The position numbers and the translations under genes were made by a program. This document shows positions 12,401-26,900 of a stretch of DNA of 64,000 nucleotides, piece after piece; the first letter of the stretch is position 1; every line of letters starts with the position of its first letter. The notes under the pieces are model-generated. The model did not search any database. It was given only the letters and a program-made list of their open reading frames with translations, and was not told the DNA's origin. This stretch comes from Burhinus oedicnemus. Its lineage: Eukaryota; Chordata; Aves; Charadriiformes; Burhinidae. Where the stretch lies: contig VFFE01009165.1 in NCBI GenBank assembly GCA_008921705.1, forward strand, positions 917,891 to 981,890, given 5' to 3'.

Positions 12401-14612
12401 AAGTTTTGTTCAACTCTCCAAGAATATTCAGATGAACACAGAACAGATGTAAAAGACTTCTGTCTAAAAGTAGCTTTCAGAAAGTCATAAGAAGCAGAGA
12501 ACAATATTCAGAAATTCTCACAGTTACAACACTTGTTATTTTTTTTTCAGAGGAGCCAGGCTGCACAACTTAAACCTCAGTTATGCTTAAGTAAAATCTT
12601 TAAGTCACAAAAAAATTCAGGTATATTTACTGAAAATCTCTACATTTGGCTTTGTTTCTGATGTGTATTCTGTCTCAGCACAGTATCTGCCTCAGCACCC
12701 CACCTTAATTCATATGGATTTTTCACTAAAACGCTATTTGCCATTGACATGTACTTGCTCAGGGTTATGCTATATGATGAAAAACCATATTAATTAATGG
12801 GTTGATGTATTCTAGAATATGTTTAGGGACTTTTCATCCTGGTGATCAGTTTCTAAAGATACATGCTGCTGAAATTACTGTACGCATTGGTCTGTAGTGA
12901 TTTAAAATAGGTCAAGATGAGGTAATTCAGATCTATTCAGACTATTATTTCACCTGATAGACTGGGAGATGAATATTTAATGGCAAAAGACAGACAGTAA
13001 AGGTTGTAGAAGGTTAGACAGTAATCAAAAAATGCATATTAAATCACATGAATCCATTCAGGAACCTGCCAAGCAATACTTCTGTGTTTGTCTAATGCCA
13101 ATGCAAGGCATTCCTGCTATTACAATCAATTCTAGTAGCCATTAAGAGAATTAGTATGGGGTAAAATGAAATCACTAGCTCAAAGGTTACTCGAGTGTCC
13201 TGTCATTTCAAGTAATAAAAACTGACTGTATTTTAAAACCAACATATATGGCTATGCAAAAAATGAGGGGATCTGAAAACATAGGTACCCAATGCAGAAA
13301 TATATTTATAATAAATATTATTTAAATGTTAGGTGGAACCAACTGTTCAATTTGTTTTCACATACAGTAAATGTTACAATTTGTGTTGGCATTTGAATAT
13401 AATTTACTGATTGGAAGTAGAATATTTGAAAATGCTAATCAGTATGTGTTCTTTCAGTGCCTTTCAACTCAAGCTAATTGATGAAGGAGTAAAAATAGTG
13501 CTACTGAAAGCTATAAAGACATGTAGAACACATTTTGGGACTAGCATAACAGACTGAATTCCCTAAGATATTTAAACCAGTCTTAGCTTTCTCACATAAC
13601 AGAAAATAAGTTATTTTAACAGTGTATTCTTTTTATATAAACACACAGAGACATATATATAAAATTATCTGTAGTTTAACAAGTGTAAATCATTACTATA
13701 GTGACATAATAAACACATTGAAATACTGTTGTTTTAAGGAGTAGCTTTTCTTAAGTGAGGAGTCAAAAAGTGATTTAGAAAAAAAAAAAAAGCAGCAATA
13801 AACACACCCCACACTATGTAGCATAATTCACAACAATATAAAGCTGTAGATAGAACCTGTGTCTCTGTTTACTTTGGGAAGAGATACTTTCACCAACTTT
13901 TTCAGCAGCAGACCTCAGTTCAATATTCAACTCTAAGAGCGGAAGGCCCAACAATTGTGAAGGAAGCTATATAAACCTGACGAAATCATTAGCACACAGT
14001 TTAACAGTAATTTAAATGTAGAACTCACCCACTGATCAGTCTTCTTTTGTGCCCCACAGCCAGAATATTCCTAAAGTCTTTATCTAACATAACACGACAC
14101 TTCCACTCCAGAATCCACTAATATCCAGTTAGCCTGGAAAATATGATTTACTGACAATACGGCCAGCGGGATTAAGTTGTAGGAGAAAGATGAAGGCTTT
14201 GTTTCAGAGTGAGATATGAAATACCTCACTCTACCAGAAGGCACACTTCCAAGACACAATGTGGTACCCCCACTATCGCATGATGTAGTTGTGCTTGCCA
14301 CACAAATCTATCATGTGTTTCAAGATACACACCCCCTACAACCAGAACTGCAGAAGATCATCTCCAGCACATACAATGTCCTGCAATTGGGCGGAACTAT
14401 ATTCATAAATTCACGTATATAATAAAATAACCAAGAAGTAAATATACAGAGAACATATGAACAATTTGAAGAACAGGGTGTACATCAACCACCTCCTACA
14501 GCAAACTAGGAATTACTCCATGTGAGATGGGTAACTTAACAATCAGTGTGTGCTAAAGCAAGACTTCTGATCATCCCAACTTTTTCTATGTGTTGGAATT
14601 ACTGCATATGAA

Positions 14613-14732
14613 CACAGAATCACAGAATAATTTATGTTGGAAGGGAACTCCAGAAGTCATTCAGTCTTTTCCTCTGCTAAAAGCAGGTCTAATTACATTA
14701 GGTTGCTCAGGGCACTGTCCAGTCATTCATGT
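14613..14732 (-). mobile_element. CR1 LINE 3'-end fragment
   Basis: Read on the minus strand, the fragment ends in two ATTCTGTG tail units (plus-strand CACAGAAT twice at 14613-14628). The plus strand continues ATGTTGGAAGGGAACTCC and, at 14699, TAGGTTGCTCAGGGC, both typical of CR1 3' UTRs. Recognisable similarity fades after about 14732, although the fragment may extend further in decayed form. Confidence 0.85.
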
Positions 14733-17700
14733 CCTGTGGTCATCGTGCCATTCACGTGAAGGTTCTTCACTATATGAAAGACTACCCCTCTTTAAAAGGA
14801 ACAATATACTACTAACTACTGTCTCATAACTCTGCACTGCTTTCCCTGAAAAATACAAGAGCGTTTTCTCATGCTGTAACTTGAGGGTTCCACCCATCTG
14901 TCCAGGATTGCTAGACATCCAGAAACCTGGTTACAGCAGCAATTCTGACTCAACTGTTCGCAGGATTATTTAGAACAGTCCACAGCTGATGCTTATGTAG
15001 TCTGATGCCCTTTCAATGCATTAGCTACTGTTCACGTACTACTGTATGGCTGTGCAGTAAATCTTACGCATCTCAGATGCACTGATAAACTGCACAGCCA
15101 GTATGTGCATATAAATGTTTTTCCAGAGTGTCCTGTGTGAAAATATTGTAACCCTAATACTGCCATTAGAATTCAGCGCTGCCTTTAAAGACAATATCTA
15201 TTAAACTAAACTAGAACATTACATATAGTGCACCTACTCAGTGTCAGTACTCTGCAAGGCTGCCATTCTGCATAGGTTTATGTATTCAGCCCTGAGGAAC
15301 TGACTGCTTGAACTGAAAATTCCTGGCTCCAGACTAAGGGCTAGTTCCCATTTGGCTAACTCTAAATGTCTAAGAACACCAGAACTAAAATTGTATGCAA
15401 ATGGCTTTACAATTCCTGCAATATACAGTAGCATTTCTAGTTCTGTATCATCTCTGTCACAAACGGGAAGAGTAACATATGGCAAAAAGAAATGTGGTCG
15501 CAAAAACCAGTAAATTGGCAGAAGGATAAAAAGCCCTTCAAACTTGTAACTAAAGGATGGGATAGTCATTTCAGTCACCTTTTTACAGTTCCATATGTAT
15601 AATTGGGAGTTTTTTGTCTTTTGTTAAAAAAGCTGTAAATTGAAAAACTTCATATGTATATTTTTCTTTTTGTAAGCTCATGAAGTTTATTTAGCCATCT
15701 GTTACCTCTAGGGCCAATGATTTTAGGAAGATACCTTGAAATTAACAAATAAAAGCATTCTGATTTCCTTACTATTTAACTAAACATAATGAATTTTCTA
15801 CTTCAGTTAGTCTATGTTACGAGATAATTAATATAAATGCTGCAGATACCATATCAGGGAACTGCAGCTGCTTATTCTTACTGCTTCAAATTAATGTTCC
15901 ATACAGACATTCTGCTCATGATTAATGTTTCATAAAATTTAAAATGATTTCGATTAAATTACATTTTCATAAAATAAATCCGATATTTTTGTGTCCTCAC
16001 AGTTGTAAAGAGTTCACATTTAAATATAATGAACATTTTTGAGTGTGGGAAGAATAGTAGTAACCACAACATACAGAATTTATGTGCTAAGGTGCTATTT
16101 TCAACTTAAAATATGTAACCTCACTAAAACACTGCATTTAAATAACACAATAGTAATTCTTTAATCTGCAGATATATCACAGACCTATTGTGGAATTTGT
16201 TAATTTGTTTTCAGGACAGTCAATACATATAGCTTCTTTGCTAACTGCTGCTAAGCTTTAGTGTTGGTTATCATTTCTCATCATGCTCTGTTATTAACTA
16301 TTAATTTCTGAGGATGAAAATGATGCTCTTAATTTGTAAATTGCACACTTATGGAGCTAGGTAGTCAGCAAAAAAACGTAGATAGCAAGGAGACACTCTA
16401 CTGTAACATGCTATATTCCAAGATCTGTTCATTCCCAAATATTTTTATACACTCAACTGAATCCAGTATTTCACATAATAGAAGATATGGAAAATATCAA
16501 ATAGTGACAGAGCAGCAATTTTCTTAGGGGTGACAGCTTTCCAGCCAAACATACCCCAAAGGTGAGTTAGTTTTCTGAATTCAGGTTCAAGGATTCCTGA
16601 AAGCATTACACAGCTCTGGTACAAAGTCAGGATATTTTCTTCCTTTCAAAGACAAGATTGATAAGGTCCTGCAAAGACTTTTTTTGCATTTGACAGAAAA
16701 TCCTTTGAAACCTAGTACACAAGGATAAAAAGATCACTGAAGAATGCTCTTTACAAAGAAAACTTAAATATATATATATAATTTCAATATTTCAAATTAG
16801 ACATTTTCTGAAATCAGAATAAGAGGAAGGTCTACCACACCGGGTAATTCTGCACACAGAACCTGGAAGGGACTGATGGACTTTTCTATCTATTGTGAGA
16901 GAAAATTACTGTTGTGCCTTGGTAGGACTGTTTACTGGTTTGCATCTTTTCTCTTGCAGGCAAGGATAGCAGAATTGAACGTTGGGCAGAACAATCATCA
17001 ACTAATAGAAATTAACTAAACTCTGGTACGGAAGTGTCTGGTATAAAGGAATTTTACATCACATTGGATCCCACTAAAGTCTGACAGATTTAAGGATGGC
17101 ATTGCACCAGTTTTCTTCTTTTCATATTTAGATTGTGATCTGATGCTTTAAACCAATTTGTACTTAGCCCCAACCATTTGCTTGTGTGTCCATCTTGAAT
17201 GCTTAATCACTAATATTGCTCTCAATCACTTAAAATTGTGTATTGAAGAGCACAGTTGCCCAAAGACCTCTCAGTGAGGTCCAGTTTAGCTAATTATTTG
17301 TGTCTTTCTTAAGGTGAGGTCATCAGAGGTGGACAAGCTCTTTCCCTACTACTGAACAAAACTATGAGAGTCCATCCATTAAATCAGTAATATAACAGCA
17401 GGATCCACTCCCCTGGCACATGAATCATGTGCACTGAGATGCAAACTTGACTACAATGTACCACCTCCTCATTGAAATCAGAACTCTAGTTAAGTAAATG
17501 TGATCTGCAGCTGTGTCTCCACACAAATTCACTAATCAAAAGTTGAAGGAGAAATGAAGAAAGAAATTATTTTTAAAAGATATGATTAGGGTACAAATAT
17601 CCAAAATGTTTACACGTGCATACGTGAAATATGTTAGCAAAGTGCAATTATGTTTTGCTAGTCTATGCACTGAACACCAAATGGATTGTTCATGAATGTC

Positions 17701-19621
17701 TGATGTAGATCACAGAATTTTTATGAGATGTATATGAATATTCATAGAGATAAGACTTTATTTAGCCTTGGTAATTTCTAATGTGGTTGGTTGTTCCTAT
17801 ACATCTTTTAAATCCAAAAATCCTGCATTACCAACACTGACCCTACTGAATTACAATTATTCTTTTTGTATAGGAAGGGGAAACTTGTTCAAAGCGCTGT
17901 TTTATAAATAAGTAAGAAGGGTATGAGAACCATGCACTGGTGTGGCATGTGGGTGTGTGACTATGTTGGAGGGTACAACGTCTGATAGGATACCATTGGG
18001 AGACTTTGCAAGGATTACAGATCTGCTGCTTTTTCATCCAGGAAGAAGTCCATGGAGAAAACTATTCCCAGAGGTACATATGAAAGGGGAACCACTACTT
18101 TACCTCAGCAGAGTCTGGCAGTGAACTAATAGTGTAGATAACCAAGGACAAGAGCCAAGGAGCAAACATTATTTGACAGTGCAAGTATATCCTTATGTGC
18201 TCTCCTGTATTCCTTCACCCCAAGTCTGCAGCCCAGAAATGAAGACCATGTCACATTCAGTATAAGAAGAAATGGCTCCAGAGCAAGTTAATGGTCACTG
18301 AGCTATTTTGCAAGGTATGACAACACTCAGAAAAGAAATACATTCTGGGTGCTCTTTTGGATTAAGAGACAGACTTAACACCTTTTGTCATAGGAGATAT
18401 TGAACTGCAATGCTGAAGATGAAGTGAGTATCCTAATAAACTGCTTCATCATAAAGCAGCTATTAAATAAATATGCATTACTGTTAGTAAAGTTTTCAAT
18501 TTTCTACAGAAGAGAAAATAAGACTTCCAGAGGTTGGCACCCTGCTTTCAAAATAAAATCATCAAGACAGAATTAATGAAAAAGGGAAAAATTTCCACCA
18601 AGAAAGCTTTCCTTGTTTTCCTCAAAATATTAATTTTTTTCAACCTGTTCTACTGACTGATGTACTGAGAAAATACAGGTTTTGTCTGAGCAGACTGGAT
18701 TCTAACCCCAGGACTGCTGTTTTCCCATTACAAATCAGGGTCCATGCATATAGACGCCATACAGATATCCAATTGAACCTAGCAACAGCAGGCGCTTTTT
18801 GGAAAGCTTAAACTAAGCTTTTCTACTCTAACATACCCTGTTAGTGAGCAACAAAATAGAAAGTTCTGCATCTATATAGCCTTTCCATTTAAATTGAACA
18901 AAGGCTACAAAGGCAGAAATAGAAGACATCTGCCATTTGACCAGCTGCATTGAGTAACTCTCCTAAACTCTTTAAAAGACCTCTTCTTAAACATAGGGAT
19001 AGAAAATTGCCACCCAAGACACCAAAAATAGAAACTAAGTTATATGAATTGGCAACAGAAGACCCCATATAAGTTTAACAAAATCAAAGCACTCGGTGAA
19101 GTTAATGTGCAAGGCCACCAGAGACTTTTTAGCTTTTGTCACTTGCAGTAACACCAAATACAATGCTGAGGAAATCCACAGTTATAACACCACCACTTAA
19201 GATTTCAGAAATCTATAAACTTTCCGTAGAAGAATTGATGGCATTTCTTTTGTTAAGATGAATGTTTGGTCTCCAAATGGCTCGGTGCATTCTTCTGATA
19301 TCTATACAACTCCTATGGCATCTAAGAAATGCACGGTGTTCTTTGGGAACACTGTAGCAGCTGAACAAGAACTATGGTATGTATTACAATTTGAGCCCAT
19401 CAGAGAGGAAAATCAGGCTTCAATCTGAAAATCTGCAAAAGGAAGAAAAGCTAAGGAAAGGTCTGTAAAACTGCAAGTGAAGGTATTCCAGTAGCCTCCT
19501 TTGCAAGAAGAACAAGCTTACTAGACAGTAAAAGGAGGCAGAAGAAAATTTTGACTACAGTAAACACAGCAAAACAGTAACATCCCATCTTTAAGAATGA
19601 CAATTCAGCGGCTGCAGAGCT

Positions 19622-19680
19622 GTGCATAAGAATGGCTGCTTATGGTCAGACCAAACTGTATCAAGCCATTCATGCCTTGT
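19622..19680 (+). repeat. Old sauropsid interspersed-repeat-like segment
   Basis: The phrase ATGGTCAGACCAAACTG followed by CAAGCCATTCATGCCTTGTC resembles an old repeat family common in reptile and bird genomes, whose core reads like GGTCAGACCAAAGGTCC. The match is from memory and short. A second weak relative lies at about 20205. Confidence 0.4.
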
Positions 19681-19687
19681 CTTCAAG

Positions 19688-19794
19688 AGCAGCTACTCAC
19701 CGGTGTTGCGGAAAGAGCGATATTTTCGTGGTATGCCGTCTCCTCCTGTTTGACCCATGGCTCAGAGATGTCTTGAGTTCACAGAATTTAAATG
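19688..19794. other. CpG-rich islet with strong splice donors on both strands (possible cryptic exon)
   Basis: Five CpG lie within 40 bases (19701-19740) in a CpG-poor intron. On the minus strand CACCG|GTGAGTAG is a strong donor at 19700. The 45 nt from a CAG acceptor at 19746 to it would insert 15 codons in frame in SPOCK3 (phase 1 on both sides, no stop), but that acceptor lacks a pyrimidine tract. On the plus strand CTTGTCTTCAAG could be an acceptor and AAATG|GTAAGTAAG a strong donor (19794), with one frame open between. I recognise neither peptide. This may be a decayed repeat. Confidence 0.3.
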
Positions 19795-20196
19795 GTAAGT
19801 AAGGCAGAACCTGATCATTTCTGACTACCTGCAGATTTCATGTTTCAAGAAAATACAGACTTTATTTTTATGAAAGTACAAGGAGAGAAAATCTGCTTGA
19901 TCAAGATGCTCCTGAAATCTATTCACTATCTATCTGTTATCCCATAAGGGTAAACTTACGAAGCACAAGTTGCAAACCCTATTAAGAAATCAGTCTGCAG
20001 CCAACATAAAAGGACAGTGATAAAATTCTGTATCACTATTTATGAGACTCTACCATTTACATAAGCCAGGTAAACAGGCAGTGTCTTCAGTCATTTTCTT
20101 TTTATAAAATGGATATGGCTTATAAACACTGGAACCAACTTCTCAAAACTTAGTCCCTGACAAGACATGGTCTTTGGGGGTTATGGAAGAATGTAA

Positions 20197-20300
20197 GAGT
20201 GACAGTGGTATGTCAGATCAAAGGCTCATGTAGCCCAGTACTCAGTCTCCAAGAATGGGAAAAAATGGATGCATAGTGAAGCATGTAACAACAGAACAAG
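20197..20300 (+). repeat. Second old sauropsid interspersed-repeat-like segment
   Basis: The sequence ATGTCAGATCAAAGGCTCAT, then GTAGCCCAGTACTCAGTCTCC, follows the same remembered core as the 19.6 kb segment. A later ACAGAACAAGCG stretch also fits. It is diverged and has no clear ends. An A17 run at about 20427 lies downstream but need not belong to it. Confidence 0.4.
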
Positions 20301-20914
20301 CGTTTGCCTGGTCACCAACCACTTGTGCACAAAGGATTTCTAAAGCCAGATATGAATCTATAAAGTTAGTAAAACTAATCTGGTTTGTCTCTTGGTGGCC
20401 TCAACTGAAGGCACATATCATAAAAAAAAAAAAAAAAATCCACAAATTTTAAAATAAAATTTCAGGTCATGCTTTCAGATATAAAACTAGGAAAAAAAGA
20501 GTACAAATATACTGAGTACAAAATGCAATGCTAGTTTAACATTAACCAGCTGTCCTTAAGGCCTTAAAACATGTCTAAATCTTCACTGAGACACCCAACT
20601 TTCGGACTGTTTCTGTTAGCTCTGAAAGATATCAATGTTGTACGTGATGGCTGTTGTACAGCCATCAACTCATCTGGTGCAACCCACAGATAAGAAACGG
20701 TCATACTCAGAGGGACCCAGCTCCAAAGAAAACCACCAAGTCATCTTTATATGTTTGCAATCCTCATGTAAGATGGGTGCGTTACAGAGAATCTTTAATA
20801 CACAGAGTAAACCTATGTGATCTGTGACATTAAACAACACCAGATGCAAACCAAGCACCATGAGGGATCAGTCTCAGGGTCACGTCATATTTTAGGAAAT
20901 GCTTCTTTTCAAGC

Positions 20915-20968
20915 TGCAGTCTATCTGCATGGGACTGCAGTCTACCTGCATGTAGTCTATCTGCATGG
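20915..20968 (+). repeat. Short minisatellite, about 2.8 copies of a ~20-bp unit
   Basis: Units of the form TGCAGTCTATCTGCATGG repeat three times with small changes. The third unit lacks the first few bases. Confidence 0.8.
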
Positions 20969-23900
20969 CTATTCTGCAAGTACAAAAGTTTTTGAAAGGC
21001 ACCGCTTACAGCAGGCACAAAACAACACCATTTGTACGCAGAACAGAACAAAGGTAATACTGCTAACAAAGACCACTACATCTTTAAGCAAATTTCTCGT
21101 GATATTAGGGTACGTTGAAGATCCTGGCATGTTTTCTGACATTTAGAGAAATTCTCATCACATTGAAATCAGTAGTAATGATTTCAGTGCAGTCAGAATT
21201 TCAACCCCACTTTGGTGCTGCCAGACTGCCTGCTTGGTCCTTTGAAGAGGAAGGGAATGCTAACATTGATCAACAGACATCTTGGTGGTTGTTTAAACAA
21301 TTTTGTTGACATTTTTCACAATGAAAAATGACATTTTGTAAGTTACAATCCATTGGAAGAAAATAAAAAAAATAACCTTTTTGCTTAAAGAAATAGGACG
21401 TTATTTTTTGAAAAAAGTCTATACAATAAAATGTATTGTATTGTAGACAAAAAAATCTATACACTAAGAATGTACATTGCTTTTCCATATGGTGATTAAG
21501 GACCTTTCAAGACAAAAAGAGTATGGACAATTAGAGACGCCAGGCAGTAATCTATTCAGTTATAATTTTGCTTGTTAATCATAAAGTATGATAGGTATTT
21601 GAACCAACTGGATGTGCGATTATCAGCACCATTGCCTACAGCTGAAAAGAACTGCCAAATGTCATCAACTGTGAACCTCTTCACCACTGCATCTGAGACT
21701 TCGAAAAAACCATTACCCCTAATAATGCCATCACTGTTTTGTACTGTTTGCAAAATTCATGAAACTGTTTAAACTGTCAGTGACATCAGTACTTGGTCAG
21801 AAAGAGTGAAAATAATGCATCAATAGCTGAGGCTTTAAAAGTAAAAAACAAAACCAATATTTAATTATTTTAAGAAATAATCAAATGCCTGGTGATAATG
21901 GTTTTGAAGACATCTTAGTAAGAGCAGTAAGAAAATATTTACAGTGTGAAATTAGGTCTATTTTTCACACAGACTCTTCTGTTCTCTGTCAAAAGATTTT
22001 TAACATAATTTTCTAGTTATTCAGATAGCGCTATATTTTATGTTACTGAACTTCAATTTCATGCATATTTCTCTTCTGCCCTTTGTAGACTGTGCTTTTA
22101 AAAGTATTTTGTATTTCTGAAAACACATCATTAACTACAGAAAAACATGCAGAAATATATCACAGTGATACCTGAATTTCAGTAGTCATGCAATAGTAGT
22201 AAAAATTATACTCTCAGGTCTTCCTTCAACAGTGTTCACCATTAAGATCAACATGGCAGTACAGAGTCCTGAGAAACTATTATATTCTATTGGGCCAGCT
22301 AGATCACTAGGCTATTCAGGTAGTTTTTAAAGATAAAGGCACTGACATTTACATGTGAACCAACTGTGGTCAAAAACCCATGTGGTTTTGTTATCACTGC
22401 ACTGAGCTCAGAAGGACATTGCTTTCCTGTCTGCATGGCTCATTGCCTCTGTTTCAAGATGCTGATATTGCACCTCAATGACCTGCAGAGTACAGCAGCT
22501 TCCTATTTAGCAAGGTAAAGCTGAGGCACAGCAAATGTGTGCAGAGATTACTGGATCCAATAGCAGGCACCATTGCAAAGAAAATTTACTTGCAGAGTAG
22601 TGGGTCCAAGTATAAAAGTTTCTCCATAGCTCTTATTTCATCAAACAAACAGAAATCCTGGTTCCATTTTCTGGGAGTTTTGTCACTGATTTCAGTAAGG
22701 CCAGTTTTTCTTTCAATCAATATGAAAAACCTCATTACTCTACTGCACGAAGCCCACCCTTCCTCCTGGTTTGACAGCTGTGATTTGAAGGCTGTACTAT
22801 GCCTATTGTTTGAATACCAGAGTGGACTTTGCATTTTATTCAGTTGTTGCTGTCTGTATGTATTACAAATAGACATTGTCAACATACGTTTCTACTTTAA
22901 GAGCCAAGATTGCTATTATTTCTTAATATGCAATCTACTTATATTGAAAATTGTTGGGTTAGTCTCATTTTATACTGAATTCCTGTTTCAGCAACAAAAA
23001 AGTTTCTATGGTTGCCCATGGATTAACAAGAGTTGGTAACTATGAGGAAGAATAAATATAACATAATCCTATAACATACTGTACACAACACAGAGTACCT
23101 TTGTTATAATTTAAACTCAATCCTGGAAGAATAATTTATGGTTTTATTGTTTTAAGTAGGACTGGATGTAGTAAGTACTTTGAAAACGTCATGAAGTATA
23201 GAGAATAATTTTATTTAAAATATTACTATACAGTAATTACTGAAATACAGTGTAAGATCAGCAGAAAATTGCTTTAAGTAATATTTGACAACTAAAATAT
23301 GACCAGTGTGGAGCTTTTTTCATTTAATTTGATTTAACATCTGTGCAAACTTGACTTATAAGCTTGGTTGTTTCCTATAATGTTAAGACACTTGCAGGTT
23401 TGGTTTTTGGATGTTGTGGTGTGTTGGGTTTTTTTTCAGTAGTTCCTTCTGCAGCCCCTAGAATGCAAATCCAAAGTGCATTATGGATTTGATTTTAATT
23501 GCAGACAGGGACAGAGAACAGCAGGCCTTTGCCACAGTGCTCCCTTGCCACAGTGTCACAGACCAGCACTTCAGCACACGTGGCAGAACAGTCTATGAGT
23601 GTTCCCAGTCCTCTTCAATGAAAAACCTAATTAGCTTACATTTATTGATATTTTATGTTAAATTTTTATTAAAGTAAAGGTACCTGACTTTATGCAGAAC
23701 CAGTTGAAGAGCACCACATTCAGTCTATTGGCTCAGCCCTGACAGCAGCAGCAGAGAGCAGACACATTCAAGGCATCATCACTAATTCTGCAGTTATGAT
23801 AGGACTGCAGTGTATGCTAAAAGGTTATAGCCATTTTAAAGATTTTGCCACATTTGACTAAAGACCTGTTAAAGACAGCTGTAACTGTTGTCTGCTGATA

Positions 23901-26900
23901 ATCATACATGAGTAAGTGAAAATGACAATCTAAGAAGACTAAATAAATTTGTTGCAGGACATAACCTAGCATGGCCAGCAGCTGCCATCATGGGGATCTA
24001 GTTTAACTTTCTACGTAAAAAAATTCAGTACAACTTCAACTAGTAATTTCTGAAATTAGCCGGTAACTTGAGCTGTTGAGGAATTTCTTTTTAAAAAAAT
24101 TACATTGAACAGTATCATTTCCAAATTGAAATGAGAAGTTGTAATCAGAACAGACAGCCACTGTATCATAACATCATTGTTTAAGCCTCAGAACAAAAAC
24201 CAGAAAAACTCATTCAAGCTTTAAACTTTACAAGGAAATGGTTTTCCTGTGCAGTCTGAGAAGAAAACACTATTTAAAAAACATGAAACAGAATTTCTTT
24301 TTATTATCTTCCTGATACTAGAAAGTAAATACGTGAATTTTGCTGTTGATGCCTCAAGACATGCTATACCATATTTTGGGCAAATCTATTAAGCAACAAA
24401 TTAAATGGACAGATTCATAAATAGAATCATAATTTAGCAATCAGATTAAAATAATGCCTACTGACTTAGTAGTACTGTTTCTTTCAATATGAGTCAGCGT
24501 GAGGGAGCTGTGTCCAAATAACAGCACTGTACAATGCCTGGTCCATTAAACTTAAAAACTCTCCCCTTACCACCATGACATTGCTGTATAAAATATCTGA
24601 CGTAAGTAAATAGCTTACCAAAATAAAATAAATGGATACTGAATGTCTAGTCACTGCTTTAAGCCCAAATATGTCAGAGTTAGATAGGTATCTTAGTAGG
24701 AATTATTAAACAAGGAAACAGAAACTGACATTTTCAGAAGACGTTGACATTGATCACCCGTGAAGAAGATGTAAGCAACAGCTCCTCAGTCACTCAACAG
24801 TGATGATAATCAGAAGAAATTTCCTGAGGATATAGGCAGTGATAACTGCCCGTGGCGGAACAATTCACACAAACTCTCAAAAACCTCTCTGAAAGGTGGT
24901 CAACTAGGTACATTAGGTATCGAGATTTTGTCTGATTTACCACACACAAAAAAATAGGTAAGCTCTTCAGCAGAAGTTAGGAACATAAATATATGGTTGA
25001 ATCCAGACGTAAAAACCCAGGGAGTTCCTCTCCTCTCTTCTTTCTACATGAGTCAGCCAAGCACCTGCCCAGTGTGCACAAAACTGCACTCCTGAGCCAA
25101 AGGCATAATTAGAGAATAAAATAATCTCCTTGCTATTCACATTTTCTTTTTTTACCTTTCTCCCCCTTGTAAGCTGTTTCTTTCTTTAGTCTCTCTTATT
25201 TTGAAGTGTCAAGAGCTAATGAGCCACACATTTTTTTATATTTTCTTGTACAACATGCAATACGCATGTCTCATTTAATCACTCTGGTCTTGAAAAGTTT
25301 TCTGTGAAATGAAATATTTGTCAGTCTGCATATATTTCTGTATCAAAATACCTTTTACAATTACCATACTGTTACTGAATGAGTTTTGTTCTGGAGCAAA
25401 CTAATACGTATTATTTTTTGGAAAAAAAACATTAAAATGTAAAACATCTTTTTATAAAAAGGTAAGATGCTGAGCATTTTAATCTAAATTAATTGATTGA
25501 CATTTATGCAATTGCTACAAAGAAAACAAATGTAGATATACACGATTTTTGAGTTCATGTCTCACGATTTTCCCTTACAGCATTGGAATGACCTGACATT
25601 TCATGTATTAAGCCTATTCAGTTTACATAAAATTGCAGTTTAACACTGAGAGTATGATAGCAAAAAATAAGATATTGGTGATAATCACTATTACCAAAAA
25701 TAAAGACTTTAAACTCTTTACTTTGAATTCTCTTTTGTCTTACAGTATTCATTTATATTTTAGTTCCTTGAAAAGCTTACACTCAGTATTTTCTGTTTGT
25801 TATACTACGAAGATCACAATAGGCAGATGTACTATTTTCATAGTTACTCTTTGGCTTCTACTGCAAAAGGAACTTTTCATCATTCAGAAGAATGTTGATG
25901 AGCATTTATATTGTTTGATAAGAATTTTTTACTCGCTTTTTATTTTATCTAACAGAATGACTGGTGTCTGCCTCCACGTGATACACTGGAACAAACTGCT
26001 CAACTATACAGGACAAGGGTTACCATATTTCAGTTTTTTAGAATTCTGTTCTTTACCTACCCCAAAACCATATCAGAGCAAGTGCAGTAGTTCTGACCAG
26101 AACTTCATTTCATGTTCAGCTGTCTCAGAAGAGCGTACAATCCAAGTTTTAAGTCATCAAGCTGCAAGCATCTGGGATGCACCAGACTCCCTGAATATGC
26201 AGTGCAACTGATCTGCACACATGCATTGGCTCTCTGCTTAGTGCTTAAAAAATGCATGCCAATGCCATCAACCTCTTTGGAAACGCCTTCTTAATGGATA
26301 TATGCATTCTATTTCCATTACAGAAGTCCTAAATGGCAAAAGGGGCATTCTTCCAGTCTGAAGAAATCTTGCTTAGAGGTAGAGCAAAATAACAAGCAAT
26401 AGCAGATTCGGCAATTATCCAATGACCTCTGCAGTAATGAAATTCAGTATAATTTTATCTTTATGCTGTGTATAGTCAACATTCTTCTCCTTATAAATAT
26501 ATACGGCTAGGAATTTAAAAATTATTTCCAAGGCTCCTTGTGTCCTTTGTCTAAATGTCAAGAATAAATCATTACCCTATTAAAAAGCTTATGTCAGATT
26601 AAATTGAATGTTACATCACTGTGGCTAAAACAGATGGAAAGCAAAGGCTGTTGTGCAGGCTTTATTATTTGCAAACACTTTTTACGAGCTCATATTCTAG
26701 AAAATACGTTAGGTTTCTAGACAACTACTAATGACTGTATTTTTCCCTATATCTTGTATGTGGTTATGTTACCCTCCAAAGTAAATCACAGTGCTCAGTT
26801 CCACAGAATAGTTTCAATGTTCTAGCTGCTACTGGAAAAGATGTACTTGTGTTGGGAATATAAAGCTGAGATTTTCATATATATATACACATGAAGCTTT

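Noticed and set aside
15234..15578. 114-codon minus-strand open frame
   Set aside because: It has no recognisable domain. I see no good acceptor/donor pair fitting SPOCK3 phases, so it is unlikely to be an exon.
22505..22545. AAGCTGAGGCACAGCAAATG, resembling the reverse strand of MIR
   Set aside because: The short resemblance fits the MIR consensus poorly outside this phrase.
22539..23039. 166-codon plus-strand open frame
   Set aside because: There are no recognisable motifs, only hydrophobic runs from T-rich DNA. A minus-strand frame overlaps it equally well. Treated as chance.
25633..26211. 192-codon plus-strand open frame, the longest outside CR1-derived sequence
   Set aside because: The composition is that of AT-rich noise (Ile, Leu, Phe, Ser, Lys). 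There is no domain or motif, and no splice or promoter context. It lies antisense in an intron.
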